From Solilutibacter tolerans (GTDB taxonomy: Bacteria > Pseudomonadota > Gammaproteobacteria > Xanthomonadales > Xanthomonadaceae), in the NCBI RefSeq assembly GCF_900155935.1, contig NZ_FTLW01000001.1:582094-646093 (forward strand): a stretch of 64,000 bases of DNA, read 5' to 3'. Of the stretch, positions 38,320 through 47,791 are shown one piece after another; within the stretch, counting starts at the first letter, position 1, and each line of letters starts with the position of its first letter. The position numbers and the translations under genes were made by a program. The notes beneath the pieces were generated by a model, which was not told the DNA's origin, searched no databases, and worked only from the letters and a program-made list of their open reading frames with translations.

Positions 38320-38892
38320 ATGTCACCCTCTCGTCTCTCTCTGGCCATCGCCGCCGCTGCCTCCATCGCAGTCGCAGGTCTGGCCATCGCCGCCCCCCAA
38401 ACCGCTACCTCGGCTGCCAAGGCCAGCAAAATGAAGTTGGATGTCAATAACGATGGCACCATCGATCGCGCCGAAGCGGCCAAGCATCCGCGTCTGGCTG
38501 AGCGCTTTGATCAGCTCGATGCCAACAAGGATGGCCGTTTGTCCGCTGATGAGCGCCCGCAGCGCGACATGAAGCGTGGCAAGCGTGGTCATCACGGCAT
38601 GGGCATGAAGATGCAGCTGGATACCGACAAGGACGGCCGCATCAGCCGCGCCGAGGCCGCCAAGCAGCCCAAACTCAACGAGCGTTTTGCCCAGATGGAT
38701 GTCAACAAGGATGGCTTCCTGGATCGTGCTGACCGTGAAGCACGCATGGCCACGCGCCGCGCCGAATGGTTCAACGCGACCGATACCAACCGCGATGGCC
38801 AGATCTCGCGTGCCGAATACGATGCGGGTCATGCCAAGCGAATGGCCGAGCGCCAGCAAAAGCAGGCGGCTCGCAAGGGCGTTGCACGCTAA
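38320..38892 (+). CDS. Secreted EF-hand protein with five calcium-binding loops
   Basis: 190 residues from the ATG at 38320, with TTGGAG upstream. A signal peptide ends near AGLAIAAP. Five EF-hand loops are visible: DVNNDGTIDRAE, DANKDGRLSADE, DTDKDGRISRAE, DVNKDGFLDRAD and DTNRDGQISRAE. The rest is Arg/Lys-rich with a KRGKRGHHGMGMK patch. It probably binds Ca2+ in the periplasm, as sensor or buffer. It is monocistronic, with a strong terminator after it. Confidence 0.88.
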   Translation: MSPSRLSLAIAAAASIAVAGLAIAAPQTATSAAKASKMKLDVNNDGTIDRAEAAKHPRLAERFDQLDANKDGRLSADERPQRDMKRGKRGHHGMGMKMQLDTDKDGRISRAEAAKQPKLNERFAQMDVNKDGFLDRADREARMATRRAEWFNATDTNRDGQISRAEYDAGHAKRMAERQQKQAARKGVAR

Positions 38893-38920
38893 GCCTCGTA
38901 ACCGAATGTGGGTGGGAGCC

Positions 38921-38956
38921 CCCGGCAGTCCGCTTGATGCGGCTGCCGGGTTTTTT
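38921..38956 (+). terminator. Intrinsic terminator after the EF-hand gene
   Basis: Stem CCCGGCAG...CTGCCGGG (extended by CCGC/GCGG with one bulge), followed directly by TTTTTT. Confidence 0.92.
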
Positions 38957-38967
38957 ATGCCGGTTGA

Positions 38968-39810
38968 TCAGGGCTTGCTGCTACCCGTTACCCGCCAGTC
39001 ATAACCTTCGCGGACTACATCGAAACGCTGGTCTACGCGCAAATCGCCGCGCTGCACGCGCACGCGCACCGTGCCGCTGCCTGAGCCATCGGTCTGGTAA
39101 TCGTCGATGCGGATGCTGGGTAGCTCGTTCGTGCCGTCACACGTCGCGGGATCGGCCAGTTTGGGCATATGGCCGGTGCTGGTCAGCAGCTCGAGCACAC
39201 GCGCCGATGGCATCGCTTCATCCACCTGCAAGCAGGCTGCGCTGATGTTGCGTTCGCTAGCGATTCGGCTAACCAGCAACGTGGCCAGTGCTGATGGCAC
39301 ATCGACCCGCTGCACGATGGGCGCGGCATTGCGCGCCGCGAGTACGCCCGGACCACTGGGTTGCGTGCCGATGAGAGGGGCGCTGACGCCTTGCGCCTGC
39401 GGGGCAGGGCGACGTTGCCAAATCACTACCAGAGCCATCACCAATGCAATCGCGATCAAGAGCAACACCTTCAGACGCCCCGGGCTCAGCCAGCGGGTGG
39501 CTGCAATCTCTTTCCTGCCACCTGCGCGCAAATGCTCCGGCAAGAAACTGTCGCGCTGTTGGTCCGGACGCGTGCTGTCCAGCAAGCCCGCTTCGCGCAG
39601 CATCTCGCGGGCGCGCGGTTGGTCTTCGGAACGCATCACCCACACGGCGGCCTGGTTGTCACCGCCGGTATCGCGGTAACTCATGCCGCGATCAAACTTG
39701 CCGCGATAAGAACGACCATTGGTGATCTTGGTGGCGATGCCGGCTTCTTCCAGCAACGCCGCTACCGCTTCGACATTGGTCAAGCGCGGACTGGTGAAAA
39801 CCTGCCGCAT
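38968..39810 (-). CDS. DUF2007-like membrane protein
   Basis: 280 residues. The N-terminal ~80 residues (MRQVFTSPRLTNVEAVAALLEEAGIATKI...AAVWVMRSEDQPRAREML) resemble DUF2007, a putative signal-transducing domain. One hydrophobic helix (about 113-131) follows, then a periplasmic domain of ~145 residues rich in beta strands. Relatives in this family of bacteria are often labelled pathogenicity-like, without a known function. The ATG overlaps the tesB stop by 1 nt. Confidence 0.78.
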   Translation of the reverse strand: MRQVFTSPRLTNVEAVAALLEEAGIATKITNGRSYRGKFDRGMSYRDTGGDNQAAVWVMRSEDQPRAREMLREAGLLDSTRPDQQRDSFLPEHLRAGGRKEIAATRWLSPGRLKVLLLIAIALVMALVVIWQRRPAPQAQGVSAPLIGTQPSGPGVLAARNAAPIVQRVDVPSALATLLVSRIASERNISAACLQVDEAMPSARVLELLTSTGHMPKLADPATCDGTNELPSIRIDDYQTDGSGSGTVRVRVQRGDLRVDQRFDVVREGYDWRVTGSSKP

Positions 39811-40685
39811 CAGTCAGTGTCCTTCAGCACGCGGACCATGCCTTCTTGTGCGGTGCTGGCTACCAGACGTCCTTGCGTATCGAAGATCTGGCCACGTGCC
39901 AAGCCGCGCGCATCCTGTGCGCTAGGGCTGTCGATGGAATACAGAAGCCAATCGTCGGCACGGAACGGGCGATGGAACCACAGCGCATGGTCGAGCGATG
40001 CCATCTGCACGCCCGGTTGGTAATAGCTGATGCCGTGTGGGAAGTTGGCTGTGCCGAGCAGATGGAAATCGCTTGCATACGCCAGCATCGCGCGATGCAG
40101 TTCGGGCGCATCCCCGATGCGTTCGGCCAGGCGGAACCACACTTGCTGATACGGCGGGCGCTTGGGCGGGTTCAGCTCATCACGTGGATACACATGACGG
40201 AATTCGAACGGACCGGCGCGATCCAGCCAGCGCTGCACCTTGGTTGGCAGTGTCGCCAGCACGCCATCGGGGACCGGGTCGGCATTTGGCAGATCATCGG
40301 GGCGCGGGACTTCCGGCATCGACAATTGATGGGCGACACCTTCCTCCTGCTTGTGGAACGAAGCCGCTGCGAAAAAGATTACTTGTCCATGCTGGATTGC
40401 AGTGACCCGGCGCACGGAGAAACTGCCGCCATCACGCGTGCGGTCTACTTGGTAGATGATCGGCGCGTCGATGTCGCCTGCGCGCAGGAAGTAAGCGTGC
40501 AGCGAATGGGCATCGCGCGGATGCTTGGCATCAATGGTCGCCTGGCTTGCCGACAAGGCTTGCCCCAATACCTGTCCACCGAACACGTATTTGGTGCCGA
40601 TGTCGCGACTTTGACCGCGGAACAAGTTGTCCTCAAGACGCTCCAGCGCTAGCAGATCGACGAGTTCAGTGACGGGAGAGGTCAT
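39810..40685 (-). CDS. tesB: Acyl-CoA thioesterase II
   Basis: 291 residues, a double hot-dog fold. It has FRGQSRDIGTKYVFGGQVLGQAL at the N terminus, HSLHAYFLRAGD, and in the second half LASLDHALWFHRPFRADDWLLY with the conserved Asp, matching TesB. It hydrolyses medium- and long-chain acyl-CoA. The ATG at 40685 is preferred, with a GTG at 40706 possible. It is coupled to the DUF2007-like gene (TGATG). Confidence 0.94.
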   Translation of the reverse strand: MTSPVTELVDLLALERLEDNLFRGQSRDIGTKYVFGGQVLGQALSASQATIDAKHPRDAHSLHAYFLRAGDIDAPIIYQVDRTRDGGSFSVRRVTAIQHGQVIFFAAASFHKQEEGVAHQLSMPEVPRPDDLPNADPVPDGVLATLPTKVQRWLDRAGPFEFRHVYPRDELNPPKRPPYQQVWFRLAERIGDAPELHRAMLAYASDFHLLGTANFPHGISYYQPGVQMASLDHALWFHRPFRADDWLLYSIDSPSAQDARGLARGQIFDTQGRLVASTAQEGMVRVLKDTD

Positions 40686-40739
40686 CGGCGGTGGTTTCGG
40701 GTGCACGGTCGCCCATTGTAGGCGGCGCGGCCCCTTTCT

Positions 40740-41309
40740 TCAGGCGATGAGACGTATCAATGGGCTCCCGGCCAGCACTCGCGTCCAGGGGAACATAGGC
40801 CCCGGGTCACGTTTGCGCCGCACTTGGCGGCTCGCATCGTCGCTGGCTTCGACTTCCTCGGTATCCAGATCTTCGTGCCCGGCGATCTGCTTGATCGAGG
40901 GGATACGCTCCTGCAAATCGGCAACCAGTGCGATCAGTGCCTCGATTTGCACGGGCGTATAGGCCTCATCCATCCCTTGATGCGTACTGTCCAACCAGTG
41001 CGGAAAGCGTCCAGTGTTGACCAGTTCGATGCCGATGCTGTGTGCATTCAGGCCTCGCACATGGTGGGCGATGCGATCCTCGGGCACCCAGCGTGAAATC
41101 TGTCCGTCGCGGTCGATGTAGAAATGCCCGCTATTACCGGTGCCAGATTGCGGGTAATGGATGCGCTCACCGTATTCGCGCGCAGTGACGAGGTCCGGCA
41201 GTTCGGTGCAGTGGATGACGATGAGGTCGATATCCGATGTCGCACGCAAGCCGAGCAGGTCTACGTAGGGCAGGGGAGCATCGATGATGTCGAGGTCAGA
41301 TTTGCGCAT
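40740..41309 (-). CDS. N-acetylmuramoyl-L-alanine amidase (Amidase_2, AmpD-like)
   Basis: 189 residues. Zinc ligands are visible: IVIHC (H33), IAGHEDLD (second His) and KRDPGPMF (Asp). GHFYIDRDGQISRWV and the RIAHHVRG block complete the Amidase_2 fold. There is no signal peptide, as in cytoplasmic AmpD that recycles anhydro-muropeptides. The sequence is somewhat divergent from AmpD proper, so I leave the symbol blank. Confidence 0.9.
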   Translation of the reverse strand: MRKSDLDIIDAPLPYVDLLGLRATSDIDLIVIHCTELPDLVTAREYGERIHYPQSGTGNSGHFYIDRDGQISRWVPEDRIAHHVRGLNAHSIGIELVNTGRFPHWLDSTHQGMDEAYTPVQIEALIALVADLQERIPSIKQIAGHEDLDTEEVEASDDASRQVRRKRDPGPMFPWTRVLAGSPLIRLIA

Positions 41310-41362
41310 GTGCCGATCCTATCAGGCCGTTCTGGGTCATCGGTGACAGGTAAAATGTACGG

Positions 41363-41887
41363 ATGAAAGGCCATTGCATCCTCTCCCACGGCTTCGAAAG
41401 CGGGCCCGACGCTACCAAGGTCACGGCCCTGGCCGAAGCTGCCGATGCGCTCGGCTGGACGCACGAGCGCCCCGATTACACCGATCTCGATGCCCAGCGC
41501 GAGGTCAGCGAATTGGGCAATGTGCCTGCGCGTCTCGAGCGCCTGCTGGCGATCGCACAGGACGCCGCGCGCCGTGGTCCGGTGGTGTTGGCGGGTTCCA
41601 GCCTGGGTGCGTACATTTCGGGTCTGGTTTCGTTGCAGGTGCCGGTCGCCGGTCTGTTCCTGATGGCGCCGCCGATTCGCATGGGCACCGCGCACCCGCT
41701 CGATGCTGCGTCCGTGCCGACCTCGATCATTCACGGCTGGCGTGATGAGCTCATCCCCGCCGATGAAGTGATCATGTGGGCACAAGTGCGCCGTGATCGC
41801 TTGCTCCTGGTGGATGACTCGCATCGCCTTACCGAGCACGTGGAATCCTCCAAGCTCGCTTTCGCCGCACTGCTGGCCGGGCTGTAA
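41363..41887 (+). CDS. YqiA-like alpha/beta hydrolase
   Basis: 174 residues. HGFESGPDATK is the start of a small alpha/beta hydrolase, the nucleophile elbow is AGSSLGAYIS, the acid is in IHGWRDELIP and the base in DDSHRLTEH. It resembles the short YqiA/UPF0227-type esterases. It ends 3 nt before the rlmKL start and is probably co-transcribed with it. Confidence 0.85.
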   Translation: MKGHCILSHGFESGPDATKVTALAEAADALGWTHERPDYTDLDAQREVSELGNVPARLERLLAIAQDAARRGPVVLAGSSLGAYISGLVSLQVPVAGLFLMAPPIRMGTAHPLDAASVPTSIIHGWRDELIPADEVIMWAQVRRDRLLLVDDSHRLTEHVESSKLAFAALLAGL

Positions 41888-41890
41888 ATC

Positions 41891-44032
41891 TTGAACAAAT
41901 TCTTCGCCAGTTGCGGCAAGGGCCTTGAGTACCTCTTGGCCGACGAACTCCTCGGGCTCGGCGTTGCCAAGGCCACCGCCACCATGGCCGGCGTCAATGT
42001 CGAAGGCAGCAGGATCGACGCACAACGCGCAGTGCTGTGGTCACGCCTGGCCAGTCGCGTGTTGTGGCCGCTGACCGAATTCGACTGCGCTGACGAAGCA
42101 GCGCTGTATGCAGGCGCGCGCGCCATCGACTGGACGCAACATCTCGACACTGACATGACACTGGCCGTCGATGCACACGTCTCGGGCGAGGGCATCACCC
42201 ATGCGCGATTCGCTGCACAACGCGTCAAGGATGCAGTGGTCGATGTGATGCGCGGTGCGACTGGTGAGCGACCTTCGGTTGACGCCGAATCACCCGATGT
42301 GCGCTTGAATCTGGTCGTGCGAAAAGGCAAGGCGATCATCTCGATTGACCTCTCGGGTGGTCCTATGCATCGTCGCGGTTGGCGCAGCCTGCAGGGCGAA
42401 GCGCCGCTGAAGGAAAACATCGCTGCAGCCATGTTGATGCGTGGTGGCTGGCCCAAGCGTTATCAGCAAGGTGGTGACCTGCTCGACCCGATGTGCGGCA
42501 GCGGCACATTGCTGATCGAAGGCGCATTGATGGCCGCCGATGTCGCGCCTGGCCTGCAACGCCACGGCCTGAAATTGCCGACCTACTGGAAAGGCTTTGA
42601 TCGCGACAGCTGGCATGCGCTGCATCTGGATGCCGAAGCGCGTGCGAAAACCGGTCTGTCGATACTGCGTCCGGTGTTTTCCGGTTATGACCTGGATCCG
42701 CGCGCAATCACCTCTGCGCGCAGCAACGCGCAAGCCGCAGGCGTCGCGGAAGCGATTTCGTGGAGTGTCGGCGATGTTGCTGCGTTGCCCATGCCGGAAG
42801 CCGCACAAGGCCTGATCGTGTGCAACCCGCCCTACGACGCGCGCTTGTCGGCCGATCCCGCCTTGTATCGCGCGCTGGGCGACGCATTGCAACGTGCCAC
42901 ACCCACATGGGCGGCAAGTTTGTTGTGCGGCAGCGATGAACTCGCTCGCGCCACGGGCCTCTTCGCGCGCAAGCGTTATCAAATATTCAATGGCGCGATC
43001 GAGTGCAGTCTCATCCTGGTGGACCCCGTCGCGCAGCCCAAGCGCGAAGACGCTGGGCCACGTCCGCTATCGGACGGCGCGCAAATGGTCGCCAATCGCA
43101 TCGAGAAAAACCTGCGTCGCCTGAAAAGTTGGCGCAAGAGTGAAGGTGTCGATTGCTTCCGTGCCTACGACGCCGACCTGCCCGAATACGCCGCAGCCAT
43201 CGATGTCTATACCGAAGCGGAGAATGGCGAAGTCTGGCTGCACGTGCAGGAATATGCTGCGCCAGCTGACGTGCCCGAAGCTATCGCGCAGCGTCGGTTG
43301 GATGATCTGCTCGCCGCCGCGCGCCGCGTGTTCGACTTGCCCAAGGAGCGCGTCGCGATCAAGACCCGATCCACCGGCAAGGGCGGCAGCAAGTACGGGC
43401 GCTTCGCTCGCACCGGCGAGTTTTTGACAGTGCGAGAAGGTGTGGCAAAGCTCAAGATCAATCTCTTCGATTATCTCGACACTGGCCTGTTCCTCGACCA
43501 TCGCCCACTACGGATGCGCATTGCCAAGGAGGCGCGCGACAAGCGCGTGCTCAATCTGTTCTGTTACACCGGCGTCGCTAGCGTGCAAGCGGCCATGGGG
43601 GGCGCCGCGCAAACTACCAGCATCGATCTGTCGGCGACGTATCTGGAATGGCTGGCGGACAACCTGCGCGAGAACGGTCTGGGCGGCACCCGACATCGCA
43701 TTGCCCAAGCTGATGTCATGGAATGGCTGGATGCAGAACGCAGTGAATTCGATTTGATCTTCTGCGATCCGCCGACGTTCTCCAACTCCAAGCGCGCAGA
43801 TGACTTCGATGTGCAGCGCGACCACGTGCGCTTGATTCGGGCGGCGATGAATCGTCTGTCTTACGGCGGCGTGCTTTATTTCTCCAACAACTTCAGACGC
43901 TTCCGTCTTGATGAAGCAGCGCTCAGCGAATTCGCCGAGGTCCATGACATCAGCGCATCGACCATCCCGCCGGATTTCGCGCGCAACCCAAAAATCCACC
44001 GTGCATGGCGGATCACTGCGCGTCGAGATTGA
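41891..44032 (+). CDS. rlmL: Bifunctional 23S rRNA methyltransferase RlmKL
   Basis: 713 residues, the length of the fused enzyme. The N-terminal half is THUMP plus an m2G2445 methyltransferase ([17 protein letters not shown], then CNPPYDARL). The C-terminal half is the m7G2069 enzyme ([30 protein letters not shown]). The start must be the TTG at 41891: an in-frame TAA (stop of the upstream gene) lies just before it, no ATG is near, and the encoded [16 protein letters not shown] matches the family N terminus. Confidence 0.96.
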   Translation: MNKFFASCGKGLEYLLADELLGLGVAKATATMAGVNVEGSRIDAQRAVLWSRLASRVLWPLTEFDCADEAALYAGARAIDWTQHLDTDMTLAVDAHVSGEGITHARFAAQRVKDAVVDVMRGATGERPSVDAESPDVRLNLVVRKGKAIISIDLSGGPMHRRGWRSLQGEAPLKENIAAAMLMRGGWPKRYQQGGDLLDPMCGSGTLLIEGALMAADVAPGLQRHGLKLPTYWKGFDRDSWHALHLDAEARAKTGLSILRPVFSGYDLDPRAITSARSNAQAAGVAEAISWSVGDVAALPMPEAAQGLIVCNPPYDARLSADPALYRALGDALQRATPTWAASLLCGSDELARATGLFARKRYQIFNGAIECSLILVDPVAQPKREDAGPRPLSDGAQMVANRIEKNLRRLKSWRKSEGVDCFRAYDADLPEYAAAIDVYTEAENGEVWLHVQEYAAPADVPEAIAQRRLDDLLAAARRVFDLPKERVAIKTRSTGKGGSKYGRFARTGEFLTVREGVAKLKINLFDYLDTGLFLDHRPLRMRIAKEARDKRVLNLFCYTGVASVQAAMGGAAQTTSIDLSATYLEWLADNLRENGLGGTRHRIAQADVMEWLDAERSEFDLIFCDPPTFSNSKRADDFDVQRDHVRLIRAAMNRLSYGGVLYFSNNFRRFRLDEAALSEFAEVHDISASTIPPDFARNPKIHRAWRITARRD

Positions 44033-44470
44033 TCAGAAGCTCAGCGCGGCGACGGTCGAATACGCCTGCTGCAGGTCGGCGTCGTTGTTGGCTTGCACGT
44101 TGAAATAGGCTACGTTGCCATTCGACAACTCGATCGCCGCTTCGCGCGCCAGCAGTTCAGGACGGGTAGCGATCTCGGTGCGATACCACCACGTTTTTTG
44201 GCCGTTGATGCTGGTGGATTCCGCGCGTTGGCTACGGACCGGGTTGAAGGGTGATTCGTGGCTGACCATCACGGTGAATGCTTGACGGCCATTGGCATCC
44301 ATCGCCTTGCAGAAGAGCAGGTCGGGATTACGGATTTCTTGCCATTGCAGCACGCTGTTCGCAGGCAGTTGCGGACACCCCTGTGTTTCTTGTGCTTGAA
44401 GCGGCGCTGCGCACAGCAGGCTGGCACCAAGGCATATCGCCAAGCGGCGCAGCGATGCATTCAGTTTCAT
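44033..44470 (-). CDS. Hypothetical secreted protein
   Basis: 145 residues from the ATG at 44470, with GGGGAAAC upstream. A signal peptide ends near AAPLQAQ. The mature part is about 120 residues with two cysteines (GCPQLP and LLFCKAMD) that could pair, and a beta-rich C-terminal half (AAIELSNGNVAYFNVQANND). I recognise no family. It abuts the rlmKL stop tail to tail. Confidence 0.75.
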   Translation of the reverse strand: MKLNASLRRLAICLGASLLCAAPLQAQETQGCPQLPANSVLQWQEIRNPDLLFCKAMDANGRQAFTVMVSHESPFNPVRSQRAESTSINGQKTWWYRTEIATRPELLAREAAIELSNGNVAYFNVQANNDADLQQAYSTVAALSF

Positions 44471-44574
44471 TTGTTTCCCCAGTAGATCTGACACTAATGC
44501 TATGCCTAGCGTAGCATGCTGCAATGCGTCAACTGGGGCTGACTAAAAATGTGATGCGGTGCGCTTATATGGCA

Positions 44575-44982
44575 TCAATCGGCTTGCGAGATCGTCAGTG
44601 TGGCCCTCGGTGGCTCCTCCCAATCCAGTCCTTTCAAGACCACTTGCCAGCGGCCGAAGCGAGCTGAGTTCGGGGCGTTTTGCTGATTCCGCGGATCGCT
44701 ATTGAGTGCCGTGGTCAGCGGATTTCCGGCGACGGGCGTCCATTTAAATTCGATATCCGCGTCGCCCGCACGGATACATTGCACGTCAGGGCGGCAACGC
44801 GAATCGGCGACCACGCGTACATAAGTCAACGTGCTGCGATCCGGCAATGAAACCGATTGGCCAGTGCCGAGGGTGTGGTTTTCAAGTGCCGATGTGGTGG
44901 ACGACGTGGACGCGTTGCCTCCATTGCCAGAGCTCTGACAGGCGACCAGTGACATCGCGACGACTAGCAGCAGGGTGCGCAT
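44575..44982 (-). CDS. Hypothetical lipoprotein
   Basis: 135 residues from the ATG at 44982, with GGAG 8 nt upstream. The lipobox SLVAC predicts lipid anchoring. A Ser/Thr/Gly-rich linker follows, then a domain with a likely disulphide in DSRCRPDVQCIRAGDADIEF. It recalls small DUF-type lipoproteins with the C-x(4)-C-(I/V)-x-AG motif, of unknown role. It follows endonuclease V on the same strand. Confidence 0.78.
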   Translation of the reverse strand: MRTLLLVVAMSLVACQSSGNGGNASTSSTTSALENHTLGTGQSVSLPDRSTLTYVRVVADSRCRPDVQCIRAGDADIEFKWTPVAGNPLTTALNSDPRNQQNAPNSARFGRWQVVLKGLDWEEPPRATLTISQAD

Positions 44983-45013
44983 GACTCGGGCTCCATGGGG
45001 ATGATGGCTTGAT

Positions 45014-45757
45014 TCAGCCATCTGCCAACGGAAGCGTGCGTGAATAGTCGATGTCGATGTCACCTCGGCGCGAAGCCAGGCGATCCGCCAGCCGCGTTGG
45101 CTCGGGCAGGCGATAGTGGGTGACGAAGCTCATGACAAGCTCGGCGCAAGATGCCATTGACACCTTGTGGCCAGGCGAAACAAACAAGGGCAGACAGCCT
45201 GGTTTGCTACGCAACGCCCAGCCGATCTGCTCACCCGGGTCACGCCCGGGGATGGGAACGCGCAATGGTGTGAAGGCGCCACGCATGTCGTGCAAGGCGG
45301 CGAAATCACCGACCAGTTTTTTCTTCGCCACGCCGACCGCTGGCAAGCCCGTCACTACGCCGAAATGTGCCGCGATACCCAGCCGCCTTGGGTGCGCGAT
45401 GCCGTGCCCATCCAGCAGCACCAGGTCGGGCGATGTCGGCAAACCGTTGAGTGCTTCGAGCAAGGTAGGCAGCTCCCGGAAAGAGAGTAGGCCGGGGATG
45501 TAGGGCATCGTCGTCGGCATGCGTGCGATGTTCATCGCCAAGGGCTGAAGGCTCTTTGCGTCTAACAGGACGGCGGCGGCACGTGTGGTCGCACCGCTAT
45601 CCTCAAAGCCGACATCGAGACCGGCCACGGTAGCCAGTCGTTTGGGGTAGGCGTCGCGCAGCATGACTTGCTTGGCCAGCGACACCTGCAGCGCGCGCGC
45701 GGCCTTGACGTCACCGGTCCAGACCGGAGCGGTGACGGGAGAAGGGGATTCGGACAT
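45014..45757 (-). CDS. nfi: Endonuclease V (deoxyinosine 3' endonuclease)
   Basis: 247 residues from the ATG at 45757. Motifs [10 protein letters not shown] (catalytic Asp), [33 protein letters not shown] (Asp and His), and [11 protein letters not shown] (Lys) are the conserved endonuclease V blocks. It nicks DNA near deaminated bases such as inosine. A longer frame upstream runs into the tRNA-remnant repeat and is not used. Confidence 0.95.
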   Translation of the reverse strand: MSESPSPVTAPVWTGDVKAARALQVSLAKQVMLRDAYPKRLATVAGLDVGFEDSGATTRAAAVLLDAKSLQPLAMNIARMPTTMPYIPGLLSFRELPTLLEALNGLPTSPDLVLLDGHGIAHPRRLGIAAHFGVVTGLPAVGVAKKKLVGDFAALHDMRGAFTPLRVPIPGRDPGEQIGWALRSKPGCLPLFVSPGHKVSMASCAELVMSFVTHYRLPEPTRLADRLASRRGDIDIDYSRTLPLADG

Positions 45758-45810
45758 GGGCTCAGGATAAGGCCTGCAGGTTCCTTCTGCGTGGGCATGC
45801 ACGCACAAGG

Positions 45811-45897
45811 CAGACAAGCAAAAGCCCGTGTTGAGCGGGCTCTCGTCGCCGTCATCGGCGTGATGTGGTGGAGCCAGTAAGGATGGAACTCCCGACC
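45811..45897 (+). repeat. Left direct repeat containing a degenerate tRNA-Ala 3' end
   Basis: About 87 bp nearly identical to 49296-49384 (roughly nine mismatches and one indel by eye). It holds the same hairpin (AGCCCG/CGGGCT) and then a decayed 3' end of tRNA-Ala read on the - strand (acceptor end with CCA and T-arm). The rest of the tRNA is missing. Together with the right copy it brackets the DUF1800/DUF1501 pair. Confidence 0.85.
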
Positions 45898-46030
45898 AGA
45901 AATCCTTTGGCGTGTGGGTGCGCAATTGTTGCGACAAGAGTCAAGATTTGGCGAATACATAAAAGGCGGTATGCGGGTTGGAAGTTCGCTTACTATTCGC
46001 GGTGCAGGGGACAACTTGGAAGTCTTATGT

Positions 46031-47779
46031 ATGACGCACGGCATTGGCTGGATGCGCGTTGTTTTCCTGAGCCTGTTGTTCGGCCTGCTGGCCTCTTGCG
46101 GGGGAGGCGGCGGTGGTAGCACGGGGAGTAGTGGCGCTAGTGGCGGGGGAACGACGCCGACACCGACGCCCGCACCTTTTAATGACATTCCGCAAACCGA
46201 TGCCGAAGCGGCGCGCTTCCTGACACAGGCGACTTTTGGGCCGACGAGCAGCGAGATCGCGCGGCTTCGCCATATTGGCTATTCGCGCTGGCTCGATGAG
46301 CAAATGGATCCGGCTCGTACCCCGGCAACATTGCTGCTTCCCCACATTCATCAAATGACGGTGAACGACACCCTCGATTACCGTGAGAGGCGGAATTACT
46401 GGCTCTGGAAAACCGTCGGTGCATCGGACCAGTTGCGCATGCGGATGGGGTTTGCGCTGAGCGAAATATTCGTTGTCTCTGATCGGGACTACAACAACAA
46501 GAATTTCGAACGGATTACCCATTACCAGGACATGCTGGGCCAGGGAGCATTCGGTAGTTATCGTTCGCTGCTGGAGCAGGTAACCCTGCATCCTGCGATG
46601 GGGACTTACCTGAGTCACCTGGCCAATCAAAAGGCAGTCACCTACAAGAATGCGCAGGGGCTTCAGGTCAGCGTGGTCCCGGATGAAAACTATGCGCGCG
46701 AAGTCATGCAGTTGTTCTCGATCGGCCTGGTCGAGCGCAACCCCGACTTCAGCCCGGTGCTTGATGCCAATGGCGCCACCAAGGCTACTTATGACCAATC
46801 GGTGATCGCCGCCATGGCGCGGGTCTTCACGGGCTGGACATGGGCCGGCAATACCGACGCCAATTACTGGGCCTGGGCCGGCCATGACAATGATTACCGG
46901 GCGATGGAGTGTCATCCCAAGTTCCATGACGACCAGGCCAAGCTGATTTTCCGTGGCATCACCATCGCGGGCACGAGTGACTGCAAGGTGACTTTGCAAC
47001 AGACGCTCGATGCACTGGCCACGCATCCGAACGTGGCGCCGTTCATCAGCCGGCAGCTGATTCAACGTTTCGTCACCAGCAATCCAAGTCCCGCCTACAT
47101 CGGCAGGGTGTCCAAGGCATGGACCGACAGTAATGGCGACCTCGGCAAGGTGCTGCGTGCGATCTTGTTGGATGTCGAAGCGCGCGTGCCGCCTGCAGCG
47201 AGCGATGCAGGTTTCGGGAAAATGCGCGAGCCGTTGCTTCAACTTACCGCGCTCTGGCGCGCGTTCGATGCCAAATACTTGCCGGCAACCAATGGCACCT
47301 ACATGTTCCGCTTCAGCAACAGCTGGGACTTCACCACCACGCTGATGCAGGATTCCCTTCGCGCTCCATCGGTATTCAACTTCTTCGAGCCCGACTACCG
47401 ACTGCCCGCGGCAGGGGGAATACAGGGGATTTATGCCCCTGAGATGCAGCTCTACAACGAGGCGAGTTTTGGCAGCATCTTCAATCAGCAGTTGGATGCG
47501 GGCTGGAACAATTTTGCGACCACCGCGCCTACGGCCAATACACCGGCTCCGGTGATGGACATCAATCCACTGCTGACGCTGGCCAACAACAATGACCATG
47601 CCGGCATGGTCGCAAAACTCGACGTCCTCCTTTTCTACGGCACGCTTTCTCCGGATAGCCGTCGCGTGATGGTCGACATGCTCGACAAACTGAAAGCAGC
47701 CAACCGCCCAGCCGATGAACGCGTCCGTTCGTTGGTGCAGTTGGCGGTTTCATCCCCCGAATTTGTCGTCCAGCGCTGA
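46031..47779 (+). CDS. DUF1800-family lipoprotein
   Basis: 582 residues from the ATG at 46031 (GGAAG 8 nt upstream); an ATG at 46052 is also possible. The signal ends in a lipobox (FGLLASC) followed by a Gly/Ser and Thr/Pro linker. The DUF1800 body is clear: AARFLTQATFGPTSSEIARL, the W-L-x-x-Q-like YSRWLDEQM, NYAREVMQLFSIGLVE, ARVFTGWTW, and the C-terminal APSVFNFFEPDY. The function of the family is unknown; it nearly always pairs with DUF1501. It is 12 nt from its partner and sits between tRNA-Ala repeats. Confidence 0.93.
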   Translation: MTHGIGWMRVVFLSLLFGLLASCGGGGGGSTGSSGASGGGTTPTPTPAPFNDIPQTDAEAARFLTQATFGPTSSEIARLRHIGYSRWLDEQMDPARTPATLLLPHIHQMTVNDTLDYRERRNYWLWKTVGASDQLRMRMGFALSEIFVVSDRDYNNKNFERITHYQDMLGQGAFGSYRSLLEQVTLHPAMGTYLSHLANQKAVTYKNAQGLQVSVVPDENYAREVMQLFSIGLVERNPDFSPVLDANGATKATYDQSVIAAMARVFTGWTWAGNTDANYWAWAGHDNDYRAMECHPKFHDDQAKLIFRGITIAGTSDCKVTLQQTLDALATHPNVAPFISRQLIQRFVTSNPSPAYIGRVSKAWTDSNGDLGKVLRAILLDVEARVPPAASDAGFGKMREPLLQLTALWRAFDAKYLPATNGTYMFRFSNSWDFTTTLMQDSLRAPSVFNFFEPDYRLPAAGGIQGIYAPEMQLYNEASFGSIFNQQLDAGWNNFATTAPTANTPAPVMDINPLLTLANNNDHAGMVAKLDVLLFYGTLSPDSRRVMVDMLDKLKAANRPADERVRSLVQLAVSSPEFVVQR

Positions 47780-47791
47780 GGAGTGGCGAAA

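Noticed and set aside
45811..45897. A second functional tRNA-Ala
   Set aside because: Only the 3' part of the tRNA is present and its T-arm is mutated; the anticodon arm and 5' half are missing.
46025..47599. 524-codon open frame on the - strand inside DUF1800
   Set aside because: Shadow of a conserved gene; Arg/His-rich with no recognisable domain.
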